A DNA stretch of 64,000 nt from Azospirillum fermentarium (GTDB lineage Bacteria; Pseudomonadota; Alphaproteobacteria; Azospirillales; Azospirillaceae): positions 392,501 through 456,500 of the forward strand of contig NZ_JAOQNH010000003.1 in the NCBI RefSeq assembly GCF_025961205.1. The letters are read 5' to 3'. Positions 17,201-24,927 of the stretch are shown here, piece after piece (within the stretch, counting starts at the first letter, position 1; the number at the start of each line of letters is the position of its first letter). The translations under genes were made by a program, and so were the position numbers. The notes beneath the pieces were generated by a model. It had not been told where the DNA came from. It worked only from the letters and a program-made list of their open reading frames with translations, and did not search any database.

Positions 17201-17764
17201 TTAGATCTTGCCGACCAGATCCAGCGACGGGGCGAGGGTCTTCTGACCTTCTTCCCACTTGGCCGGGCACACTTCGCCGGGGTGCGACGCGACGTACTGC
17301 GCGGCCTTGATCTTGCGCAGGAGTTCGGTGGCGCTGCGGCCCACGCCGCCGGCGTTGATTTCGACGATCTGGATCTTGCCGTCGGGATCGACAACGAAGG
17401 TGCCGCGGTCGGCCAGACCGGCTTCTTCGATCATCACGCCGAAATTGCGGGTGATGGCGCCGGTGGGGTCACCGACCATGGTGTATTCGATCTTGCTGAT
17501 CGCGGCCGAGGTGTCGTGCCACGCCTTGTGGCAGAAATGGGTGTCGGTGGACACGCTGTAGATTTCGACGCCCAGCTTCTGGAATTCAGCGTAGTTGTCG
17601 GCCAGATCTTCGAGTTCGGTCGGGCAAACGAAGGTGAAGTCGGCGGGGTAGAAGAACACGACCGACCACTTGCCCTTCAGGTCGGCATCGCTCACGTCGA
17701 TGAACTTGCCGCCCTTGAAGGCCTTGGCGGAAAACGGCTTCACTTCGGTGTTGATCAGCGACAT
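17201..17764 (-). CDS. ahpC: Alkyl hydroperoxide reductase subunit C (2-Cys peroxiredoxin)
   Basis: Typical 2-Cys peroxiredoxin of 187 aa, the usual length for AhpC. The peroxidatic cysteine is Cys47 in DFTFVCPTELEDLADNY and the resolving cysteine is Cys167 in HPGEVCPAKW; the intervening SVSTDTHFCHKAWHD is also family-typical. It reduces hydrogen peroxide and organic hydroperoxides and is recharged by AhpF encoded next on the same strand. The frame runs far upstream without homology; the ATG at 17764 (MSLINTEVKPF) is the conserved start. It is divergent from an oxyR-type regulator 183 bp away, the expected controller. Confidence 0.97.
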   Translation of the reverse strand: MSLINTEVKPFSAKAFKGGKFIDVSDADLKGKWSVVFFYPADFTFVCPTELEDLADNYAEFQKLGVEIYSVSTDTHFCHKAWHDTSAAISKIEYTMVGDPTGAITRNFGVMIEEAGLADRGTFVVDPDGKIQIVEINAGGVGRSATELLRKIKAAQYVASHPGEVCPAKWEEGQKTLAPSLDLVGKI

Positions 17765-17919
17765 TTCTCTAAACTCCACAAGCGGGTTGGCTTTGATATT
17801 TACGATCTTTTGGCGCCCGGCCCGCCGGCTGCGTTTCCGCCGCCGTCGCTGGCCGTCTGCCCGCAGTGAAGGTATGGGTATCCGCTCTCCGATAAAAGCA
17901 GAAAATTCAGATGGTCTTG

Positions 17920-17934
17920 ATCGGAAAAACCGAT
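17920..17934. promoter_or_regulatory. Candidate OxyR operator between ahpC and oxyR
   Basis: The palindrome ATCGG-AAAAA-CCGAT lies 13 bp before the oxyR start and contains the T-N11-A pattern of LysR-family sites. Further GAT steps upstream (17891, 17910) give an extended dyad-like array consistent with tetrameric OxyR contact. Its position fits autorepression of oxyR and activation of ahpC. Confidence 0.5.
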
Positions 17935-17947
17935 TACACTCCGCGGT

Positions 17948-18868
17948 ATGAAACCGATGCCCACCTTGCGCCAGTTGCGCTACCTCGTGGCGGTCGTTGA
18001 CCGCTGCCATTTCGGGCAGGCGGCGGAAGCCTGCCTCGTCAGCCAGTCCACGCTCAGCGCCAGCATCCAGGAGTTGGAGGATCTGCTGGGGGCGCCGCTT
18101 CTGGAGCGGACGCGCCGGTCGGTCATGCCCACGCCGCTGGGACGCGAGGTGGCGGAGCGGGCGCGCGGCCTGTTGAAAGGGGCGGAGGATCTGGTGGACA
18201 TCGCCCGCTCCTCCACCGATCCCATGGGCGGGCCGCTGCATCTGGGGGTGATTCCCACCATCGGGCCGTTCCTGATTCCCCGCATCATGCCGCGGCTGCG
18301 CGCCGCGTTTCCCAAGCTGAAGCTTTATCTGCGCGAGGATCAGACGGCGCGCCTGCTGGCCCGGCTGGACACCGGCGAGCTGGACGCGGCGATCCTGGCG
18401 CTGCCGTATCCCATGGGCGATCTGGAATCCGTGGACATCGCCGAGGACCGGTTCTGGGTGGTGTGCCCGCCCGACCACCGGCTGTGCGCCACGCCCACGG
18501 CCCAGCCGGCGGACGTGGCGATGGAAGACCTGATGCTGCTGGAGGACGGCCATTGCCTGCGCGAACACGCGCTGGCGGCCTGCGCGCTGGAGGAGGCGCC
18601 GCGCAACACCACCTTCCAGGGGACCAGCCTGCACACGCTGGTGCAGATGGTGGCCAACGGGCTGGGGGTGACGCTTTTGCCGCAGATGGCGGTGGATTCC
18701 GGCATCCTGCGCGGTCTCAACCTGGGGGTCCGGCCCCTGGACGGGCCGGTCCCGTACCGGCGAATCGGGCTGGTGTGGCGCCGCACCTCGGGGCGGAAGG
18801 AAACCTTCCGCCATCTGGCCGAAACCCTGCGGGAGGAAATCGCCTCTCCCATCCCGGTGGCGGCGTAA
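17948..18868 (+). CDS. oxyR: LysR-family peroxide sensor OxyR
   Basis: Hydrogen-peroxide-sensing transcription factor (306 aa). N-terminal winged helix-turn-helix of LysR type (MPTLRQLRYLVAVVDRCHFG, AEACLVSQSTLSASIQELE) and a C-terminal periplasmic-binding-like sensor. The redox pair is Cys203 and Cys212 in EDGHCLREHALAAC, with the same nine-residue separation as the disulfide-forming pair of E. coli OxyR, which sets it apart from other LysR members. Divergent from ahpC-ahpF, so it most likely activates them on oxidation. An alternative ATG three codons downstream is possible. Confidence 0.94.
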   Translation: MKPMPTLRQLRYLVAVVDRCHFGQAAEACLVSQSTLSASIQELEDLLGAPLLERTRRSVMPTPLGREVAERARGLLKGAEDLVDIARSSTDPMGGPLHLGVIPTIGPFLIPRIMPRLRAAFPKLKLYLREDQTARLLARLDTGELDAAILALPYPMGDLESVDIAEDRFWVVCPPDHRLCATPTAQPADVAMEDLMLLEDGHCLREHALAACALEEAPRNTTFQGTSLHTLVQMVANGLGVTLLPQMAVDSGILRGLNLGVRPLDGPVPYRRIGLVWRRTSGRKETFRHLAETLREEIASPIPVAA

Positions 18869-18878
18869 GGGGCGGGGT

Positions 18879-19385
18879 TTACCCGACGATGCGCCAGCTT
18901 CCGTCGGCCTGGCGGCAGGCGGTGCCGTTGGCGCGTTGAAGCTGGCCGCCCACCGAAATGGTGGTCTGGTATTCCCGGCAATAATCCCCGCTGCTGGCGT
19001 AGCCGTCGCGCAAGGGGGTGTAGCTGCCCCAGTTGCCGTTCTGCGGGTTGTTCCACCGCACGGTCTGGCCGATGGGGGCGCCGTAGGCCTGCATCTCGGC
19101 CTGACGGGCATAGGTGGCGTCGGCGCGGTCGAGAGAGGCGCCGGCGGCACTGCCCAGGGCCGCACCCAGCAGGGTGCCCACGCCCACCGCCACCAGCTTG
19201 CCCGCCCCGCCGCCGAAGCGCGACCCGGCCACGCCGCCGACGATGCCGCCCAGGACGGCGCCGCCGGTCTGCTTGCTGATGCCGGCGCTGCCGCCATAGG
19301 GGTCGTTGTAGCCGCCGGGGTTGGCGCAGCCGGCCAGCAGAGCGGTGGCGGCGACGGCGGCGATCAGGGGTTTGCGGGCTTTCAT
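18879..19385 (-). CDS. Glycine-zipper outer-membrane lipoprotein (17 kDa antigen-like)
   Basis: Lipoprotein of 168 aa with signal peptide and lipobox LLAGC (Cys20). The middle has a glycine-zipper 2TM-type stretch (GGAVLGGIVGGVAGSRFGGG, then VGTLLGAALGSAAGASLD), as in the rickettsial 17 kDa surface antigen family and SlyB-like proteins. The C-terminal part has a compact domain with two cysteines (DYCREYQTTISVGG, GTACRQADGSW), also typical of this family. Function is probably envelope structural support; precise role unknown. It converges on oxyR with a 10-bp gap. Confidence 0.83.
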   Translation of the reverse strand: MKARKPLIAAVAATALLAGCANPGGYNDPYGGSAGISKQTGGAVLGGIVGGVAGSRFGGGAGKLVAVGVGTLLGAALGSAAGASLDRADATYARQAEMQAYGAPIGQTVRWNNPQNGNWGSYTPLRDGYASSGDYCREYQTTISVGGQLQRANGTACRQADGSWRIVG

Positions 19386-19547
19386 GATCGGATCATCCTT
19401 TCCGGCTCGGTGGGCCGTGATGTATGAGGAAACGCCGGATGCGGCGGGATTATTCCCATGATGGCGATTTCGGCGGGTGTCGCACCGCCGCCTGCGCTAT
19501 AGATGGTGCCCTTTCTTAGAAACGGCAGAGACCCCGGTTTTCCGACG

Positions 19548-20252
19548 ATGCTGACCATTTCCGATCTCGATCTGTGTTACGGCGACGCCCAGGCTCTGGA
19601 CGGCGTATCCATCGCGGTGGGCGAGGGGGAGGTCACGGCCATCGTCGGCGCCAACGGGGCGGGCAAGACCTCGCTGATCCGCACCATCGCCGGCATCCTG
19701 CGCCCGGCGCGCGGGTCGATCCGCTTCCGCGGCCAGGAAATCGCCGGCCTGCCCAGCCATGTGGTGTGCAATCTGGGCGTCGGACAGGTGGCCGAGGGGC
19801 GGCAGATCTTCCCCACCCTGTCGGTGCGCGAGAATCTGGAGATGGGGGCGGTGATCCCGCGCGCCCGTGCCGGTGCTGCCGCCACCTTCGACCGGGTGCT
19901 GGGCATGTTCCCCCGGCTGCAGGAACGGCTGGGGCAGGCCGCCGGCACCCTGTCGGGCGGGGAGCAGCAGATGCTGGCCATCGGGCGCTGCCTGATGGGC
20001 AAGCCCGACCTCATCATGTTCGACGAGCCGTCGCTGGGCCTGTCGCCGGCCCTGGTGCAGGAGCTGTTCCGCATCATCCGCACCCTGGCCGACGAGGGCA
20101 TGACCATCATCCTGGTGGAACAGAACGTCGCCGCCTCCCTGAAGCTGGCGGCCCGCGCCTATGTGCTGGAAAACGGGCGGATCGTGCTGTCGGGCACCGG
20201 GGCCGAGCTGCTGGCCGATCCGGCGGTGAAGCAGGCCTATCTGGGGCTCTGA
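19548..20252 (+). CDS. ABC transporter ATP-binding protein, LivF-like (orphan)
   Basis: ATPase of 234 aa resembling LivF of branched-chain amino acid importers. Walker A GANGAGKTSLIRTIAG, signature LSGGEQQMLAIGRCL, Walker B LIMFDEPSLGLSP, switch histidine replaced by the LivF-typical glutamine in LVEQNVAASL, and the family end (VKQAYLGL). I start at the ATG at 19548 (MLTISDLDLCYGD) where homology begins; an in-frame ATG at 19503 would add fifteen unrelated residues. None of its usual partners (LivG, LivH, LivM, binding protein) is in the window, so it either serves a distant system or has been separated from it. Confidence 0.88.
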   Translation: MLTISDLDLCYGDAQALDGVSIAVGEGEVTAIVGANGAGKTSLIRTIAGILRPARGSIRFRGQEIAGLPSHVVCNLGVGQVAEGRQIFPTLSVRENLEMGAVIPRARAGAAATFDRVLGMFPRLQERLGQAAGTLSGGEQQMLAIGRCLMGKPDLIMFDEPSLGLSPALVQELFRIIRTLADEGMTIILVEQNVAASLKLAARAYVLENGRIVLSGTGAELLADPAVKQAYLGL

Positions 20253-20254
20253 CC

Positions 20255-20860
20255 TCACGCCGCGGCGGACAGGGGAATGCCCATCCGCCGGGCCTCCAGC
20301 ATGAAGGCGCGGGTCATCTGCACCAGGTCGGTGCGCCAGTAGAGCTGTTCCAGCGGGTTATCCAGGAAATCGGCGGGCAGCATGGCGTAGCAATAGGTCT
20401 CCACCATGCGCGCCTGCGGGTTCCACGGGTCGGTGCCGTCGCGCCAGCCGGTCAGCCACCCGGCGTGACCGGCGCCGATGCTCCACCGCTCGAACCGGGA
20501 CGCCAGCGTGTCGGCGGTCACCAGAGCCCCGCCGCCGCCGGGGTCGGCCACCGGCACGCGGTAGACCGCCACGAAACGGCGGACGTTCAATTGCAGGCTC
20601 ATCAGCAGCGCGTCCCCGAACGCCTCCACCCGGTACAGGCAATCGGCGGTGCCGGCAACATGGGACAGGCTGACCCGTGCCCGCGCCATGGCGCCGATGG
20701 CCGGGGTGCCGTCAAAGGGGCGGGGGGACAGCGGGGGTGTTTCATGCTCCACCGCCCGCAAGGCCTCGGCCATGTCCGTGGTCAGAAAGCGGGTGATGCG
20801 CCGTTCGGCGTCGGCCATGGCCGGGGCGGCGGTGCCGGGGGAAGCGGGGCTGTGATCCAT
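20255..20860 (-). CDS. Conserved-looking protein of unknown function (201 aa)
   Basis: I do not recognise this family. The protein has no signal peptide or membrane segment, a variable proline/alanine N-terminus, and a rather hydrophobic, structured C-terminal two thirds with tryptophans (RFERWSIGAGHAGWLTGWRD, EQLYWRTDLVQMTRAFMLEA). Codon bias matches the neighbours, and it fills the gap between the convergent LivF-like gene (2 bp) and the TauE gene. GGAG lies very close to the ATG at 20860; a start at 20818 (MADAERRI) is an alternative. Confidence 0.6.
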   Translation of the reverse strand: MDHSPASPGTAAPAMADAERRITRFLTTDMAEALRAVEHETPPLSPRPFDGTPAIGAMARARVSLSHVAGTADCLYRVEAFGDALLMSLQLNVRRFVAVYRVPVADPGGGGALVTADTLASRFERWSIGAGHAGWLTGWRDGTDPWNPQARMVETYCYAMLPADFLDNPLEQLYWRTDLVQMTRAFMLEARRMGIPLSAAA

Positions 20861-20933
20861 GTCTCCAGACCGTTGGGTAAGCGTTGCAGAGGTAACGCGC
20901 CCGCCCGGCCATGGTTCACGGCCCCCCGTGGGG

Positions 20934-21686
20934 TCAGCCCTTCAGGAAGAAGATCACCGACATACCCAGCCCCACCAGCATGATGAAGGCGCGCAGGATG
21001 CGCTGGGGGATGCGGCGGGCCAGATGCGCCCCGGCGTAGCCGCCGGCCACCGACCCCGCCATCATCAGCACCGCCGCCGGCCAATACACCACCCCGCCCA
21101 GGGCATAGGTGCCGACCGACACCAGCGTCAGCACCGCCGACAGGGCGCTTTTCAGCCCGTTCATGCCGTTCAGGCTCTTCATGTTGAACAGGCTGAGGTG
21201 GGCCAGCAGCAGGATGCCCAGCCCGCCGTTGAAATAGCCGCCGTAGCACGACACGGCGAACAGCCCGCCCAGCATGGCGCCGCGCCCGTGGATGCCGCGG
21301 CCCTTCAGCCACACGGAAAACGGCTTGCCGAAGGCGAACAGCGCCGTCGCGGCCAGCAGCAGCCATGGCACGATGTGGCGGAACACGGCGTCGGGGGTGA
21401 CCAGCAGCAGGCAGGCGCCCAGCACTCCGCCCACCAGGCTGACCCCGGCCAGGACGGGCAGCCCCACCCCTTCCACCGGTTCCAGGTCGTGGCGGAAGCC
21501 ATAGGCGCTGCTGGCATAGCCCGGCAGCAAGGCGGCGGTGCCGGTGGCCGCCGCCGACACCGGCGGCACCCCGGCGAACACCAGCGCCGGCAGGGTGACG
21601 AAGCTGCCGCCGCCGGCCAGGGCGTTCATGCCCCCGGCGATGAACGCGGCGGCGGACAAAAGGGCGAACGTGGTCAGGTCCAACAT
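20934..21686 (-). CDS. TauE/SafE family membrane permease
   Basis: Integral inner-membrane protein (250 aa) with about eight hydrophobic segments. It shows the TauE/SafE (UPF0721) features: an N-terminal AAFIAGGMNALAGGGSFVTL re-entrant glycine motif, GTAALLPGYASSAYGFR, and in the second half the related SCYGGYFNGGLGILLLAHL block, reflecting the internal duplication of the family. Members export sulfite, sulfoacetate or other small organic anions; the substrate here is unknown. It precedes (on the minus strand, downstream of) gltA and the small membrane protein gene, with no obvious co-function. Confidence 0.87.
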   Translation of the reverse strand: MLDLTTFALLSAAAFIAGGMNALAGGGSFVTLPALVFAGVPPVSAAATGTAALLPGYASSAYGFRHDLEPVEGVGLPVLAGVSLVGGVLGACLLLVTPDAVFRHIVPWLLLAATALFAFGKPFSVWLKGRGIHGRGAMLGGLFAVSCYGGYFNGGLGILLLAHLSLFNMKSLNGMNGLKSALSAVLTLVSVGTYALGGVVYWPAAVLMMAGSVAGGYAGAHLARRIPQRILRAFIMLVGLGMSVIFFLKG

Positions 21687-21818
21687 TTCCAGGCCGAATC
21701 AGGGAAGCAATGTTTCCCTTTTACGCACGGCGGCGGGAGAGCGCCAGCACCGCGTTGCCGGGGGCTGGGTTGCTTGACCACGGGAAAGACAGGGGGAAAA
21801 ACGGCAGCCGCGGAGGAA

Positions 21819-22040
21819 TCAGAACGGCAGCAGGGGGCGCAGCACGCTGGCCAGCGCCGCCACGATCAGCAGATAGAGTGCCAGCCGGGCCAGCCGCCGC
21901 CGGATGGGCAGCCGGTTGTCGTTGGCCGGCGGGTGGTTGAGACGCACCCGCCAGGCCGGAACGATGGACGCACCCAGCGGCTGAGCGGCCCCGTTGCCGG
22001 GGCCGCCCTTGCCGAAGGAAGGATGCGACCGGTTAGCCAC
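21819..22040 (-). CDS. Small single-pass membrane protein
   Basis: Open frame of 73 aa with a basic N-terminal half and one C-terminal hydrophobic helix (LARLALYLLIVAALASVL) ending LRPLLPF, predicted to sit in the inner membrane. The PANDNRLPIRRR segment before the helix resembles small alphaproteobacterial proteins of unknown role. Its start overlaps the last 8 bases of gltA, suggesting translational coupling. Evidence is limited to topology and position. Confidence 0.45.
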   Translation of the reverse strand: MANRSHPSFGKGGPGNGAAQPLGASIVPAWRVRLNHPPANDNRLPIRRRLARLALYLLIVAALASVLRPLLPF

Positions 22041-23349
22041 GCTCGGCGAGCGGGACGAAGGCGCGCTTCGTCTCGCCCTGGAAGAGCTGGCGCGGACGGC
22101 CGATCTTCTGGCTGGGGTCTTCGATCATTTCCTTCCACTGGGAGATCCAGCCGACGGTGCGGGCCAGCGCGAACAGCACGGTGAACATGCTGGTCGGGAA
22201 GCCCATGGCCTTCAGGATGATGCCCGAGTAGAAGTCCACGTTCGGGTACAGCTTCTTCTGCACGAAGTAATCGTCTTCCAGGGCGATCTTTTCCAGCTCC
22301 ATGGCGATGTCCAGGAGCGGCTCGTCCTTGATGCCCAGTTCGCTGAGCACTTCGTGGCAGGTCTGGCGCATGACCTGGGCGCGCGGGTCGTAGTTCTTGT
22401 AGACCCGGTGGCCGAAGCCCATCAGGCGGAAGTTGTCGTTCTTGTCCTTCGCACGGCGGACGATTTCCGGGATGCGATCGACCGAGCCGATCTCTTCCAG
22501 CATCTTCAGCACGGCTTCATTGGCGCCGCCGTGGGCCGGACCCCACAGCGAGGCGATGCCGGCGGCGATGCACGCGAACGGGTTCGCACCCGACGAACCG
22601 GCCAGACGGACGGTGGAGGTGGAGGCGTTCTGCTCGTGGTCGGCGTGCAGGATGAAGATCTTGTCCATGGCCTTGGACAGGACCGGGTTCACCTTGTACG
22701 GCTCGCACGGGGTGCCGAAGGTCATGTACAGGAAGTTTTCCGCGTACGACAGGTCGTTGCGCGGATACATGAAGGGCTGGCCGGCCGAATACTTGTAGGC
22801 CATGGCGGCCATGGTCGGCATCTTGGCGATCAGGCGGTGGGCGGCGATCTTGCGCTGCACCGGATCGTCGATGTCCGTGGAATCGTGGTAGAAGGCCGAC
22901 AGCGCGCCGGTCACGCCGCACAGCACCGCCATCGGGTGGGCGTCGCGGCGGAAGCCGCTGTAGAACTTGCTGAGCTGTTCGTGCACCATCGAGTGACGGC
23001 GCAGGATGTTTTCGAAATCTTCCTTTTCCCCGGCGTTCGGCAGGTGGCCGTTCAGCAGCAGGTAGCAGACTTCGGGGAAGTTGCAGTTCTCTGCCAGATC
23101 GTCGATGGCATAGCCGCGGTGCAGCAGGACGCCCTCATCGCCATCGATGTAGGTGATGGTCGATTCGCACGAACCCGTGGAGGTAAAGCCAGGATCGTAA
23201 GTGAAGTAGCCGGTTTCCGCGTAGAGCTTACGGATATCGATAACGCTGGGGCCGATGGTGCCGTGCAGCACAGGCAGAGTGACCTGCTTGCCGGTCCGGT
23301 TATCGGTCAGAGTGACGGTGTCGCTGGGCGACGACGCGTTCTGAGTCAT
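22033..23349 (-). CDS. gltA: Citrate synthase
   Basis: Type II (hexameric, NADH-sensitive type) citrate synthase, 438 aa, catalysing oxaloacetate plus acetyl-CoA to citrate at the entry of the TCA cycle. Catalytic blocks visible: LHADHEQNASTSTVRLAGSS with the first active-site histidine, WGPAHGGANEAVL with the second, and MGFGHRVYKNYDPRA with the third plus arginine; the catalytic aspartate is in NVDFYSGI. The N-terminal beta-rich domain (VTLTDNRTGKQVTLPVLHGT) is present. Next to gltX on the same strand, 93 bp downstream of it. Confidence 0.98.
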   Translation of the reverse strand: MTQNASSPSDTVTLTDNRTGKQVTLPVLHGTIGPSVIDIRKLYAETGYFTYDPGFTSTGSCESTITYIDGDEGVLLHRGYAIDDLAENCNFPEVCYLLLNGHLPNAGEKEDFENILRRHSMVHEQLSKFYSGFRRDAHPMAVLCGVTGALSAFYHDSTDIDDPVQRKIAAHRLIAKMPTMAAMAYKYSAGQPFMYPRNDLSYAENFLYMTFGTPCEPYKVNPVLSKAMDKIFILHADHEQNASTSTVRLAGSSGANPFACIAAGIASLWGPAHGGANEAVLKMLEEIGSVDRIPEIVRRAKDKNDNFRLMGFGHRVYKNYDPRAQVMRQTCHEVLSELGIKDEPLLDIAMELEKIALEDDYFVQKKLYPNVDFYSGIILKAMGFPTSMFTVLFALARTVGWISQWKEMIEDPSQKIGRPRQLFQGETKRAFVPLAERG

Positions 23350-23442
23350 CTCGGCACGTCCTTGGTTTGGGTGGGGGCCTTCCTGCCCTTCTGGAGTCGG
23401 CGCAGCATAATTGCAGCCGCGCCGTTTATCAACGCATCGAAA

Positions 23443-24855
23443 TTATTGCGGCGCAGCATTTGACGCATCACCCATGCGCCCCAGGGTCTCGTCCCGTCCC
23501 AAAAGTTCCGCAACCTCGAAAATCGGCGGGGAAACGGTGGAACCCGACAGGGCGGCGCGCAGGGGCTGGGCCACCTTGCCCAGCTTTTCGCCCTTCGCTT
23601 CTGCAAAAGCGCGCACGCGCGCTTCCAGGGCTGCCGCCGTCCACACCGATTCCGCGGCGAACAGGGCGGCCAGCTCGCCCAGCAGGGCGCGGGCGTCGGC
23701 GTTCAGTTGCCCCCTGGCCTTGTCGTCCAGGGCCAGCGGGCGGGGGGCGATGTAGAAGGCAGCGCTGGCGGCCAGATCCACCACCGTACGGGCGCGCGCC
23801 TTCAGCCCCGGCATGGCGCGGGTCAGCAGGGCGGTCTCGGCCTCGGTCAAGGCGCTGCCGCGCGCCGACTCCAGCCGCGGGGCGATGAGCGCCACCAGCC
23901 GGCCATCGTCGGCCTGACGCATGTAATGGGCGTTGAGGTTTTCCAGCTTGGCGAAATCGAAGCGCGAGGGCGAGCGCCCGATCCCCTCCAGCCCGAACCA
24001 TGCGATGGCCTGTTCGGTGGAGATGATCTCGTCGTCCCCGTGGCCCCAGCCGAGTCGCAGCAGGTAGTTGCGGATCGCCTCGGGCAGATAGCCCATGTCG
24101 CGGTAGGCATCGACGCCCAGCGCCCCGTGCCGCTTGGACAGCTTGGCCCCGTCCGGCCCGTGGATCAGCGGGATATGGGAGAAGCTGGGCAGATCCCAGC
24201 CCATGGCGTTGAAGATCTGGATCTGGCGGAAGGTGTTGGTCAGGTGGTCGTCGCCGCGGATGACGTGGGTCACGCCCATGTCGTGGTCGTCCACCACCAC
24301 CGCCAGCAGATACGTCGGCGTGCCGTCGGCGCGCAGCAGGATCAGGTCGTCCAACTGGCTGTTCTGCACGGTGACGGTGCCCTGCACCTCGTCCTTCAGC
24401 ACGGTCTCGCCGGTCTGGGGGGCCTTGAGCCGGATGACCGGCTTCACCCCTTCGGGCGCGTCGGAGGCCGGGCGGTCGCGCCAGCGCCCGTCATAGCGCA
24501 CCGGCTGGCCGGCGGCCTTCTGGGCGGCGCGCATGGCGTCCAGCTCCTCGGGGCTGGCGTAGCAATGGTATGCCTTGCCCTCGGCCAGAAGCTGGCGGGC
24601 GACCTCCGCGTGGCGGTCCTTGCGGTCGAACTGCGACACCGGTTCGTTGTCGCCCATCAGGCCCAGCCACGACAGCCCGTCGAGAATGGCGTCCACCGCC
24701 GCCTGGGTCGAGCGGGCGCGGTCGGTGTCCTCGATGCGCAGAAGGAAGGTGCCCCCGTGGTGCCGGGCGTACAGCCAGTTGAACAGCGCGGTGCGGGCGC
24801 CGCCAATGTGCAGGAATCCGGTGGGCGAGGGGGCGAAACGGGTAACGACGGTCAT
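23443..24855 (-). CDS. gltX: Glutamyl-tRNA synthetase
   Basis: Class I aminoacyl-tRNA synthetase (470 aa) charging tRNA-Glu, and in many bacteria also tRNA-Gln. The HIGH-equivalent is PSPTGFLHIGGARTALFNWL and the KMSKS-equivalent is GAKLSKRHGALGVDAY; YCHYASPEELD-like and GVTHVIRGDDHLTNT blocks are also in place. I prefer the ATG at 24855 (MTVVTRFAPSPTG), since the extra six residues from 24873 are not part of the family. It is divergent from comEC and upstream of gltA. Confidence 0.97.
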   Translation of the reverse strand: MTVVTRFAPSPTGFLHIGGARTALFNWLYARHHGGTFLLRIEDTDRARSTQAAVDAILDGLSWLGLMGDNEPVSQFDRKDRHAEVARQLLAEGKAYHCYASPEELDAMRAAQKAAGQPVRYDGRWRDRPASDAPEGVKPVIRLKAPQTGETVLKDEVQGTVTVQNSQLDDLILLRADGTPTYLLAVVVDDHDMGVTHVIRGDDHLTNTFRQIQIFNAMGWDLPSFSHIPLIHGPDGAKLSKRHGALGVDAYRDMGYLPEAIRNYLLRLGWGHGDDEIISTEQAIAWFGLEGIGRSPSRFDFAKLENLNAHYMRQADDGRLVALIAPRLESARGSALTEAETALLTRAMPGLKARARTVVDLAASAAFYIAPRPLALDDKARGQLNADARALLGELAALFAAESVWTAAALEARVRAFAEAKGEKLGKVAQPLRAALSGSTVSPPIFEVAELLGRDETLGRMGDASNAAPQ

Positions 24856-24927
24856 CGGTTGACTCAATTCCACGCTGTGGCGCTGTTACACTGGCGAAAA
24901 CCAGTCTTTAACATATCGGCGGCACGG

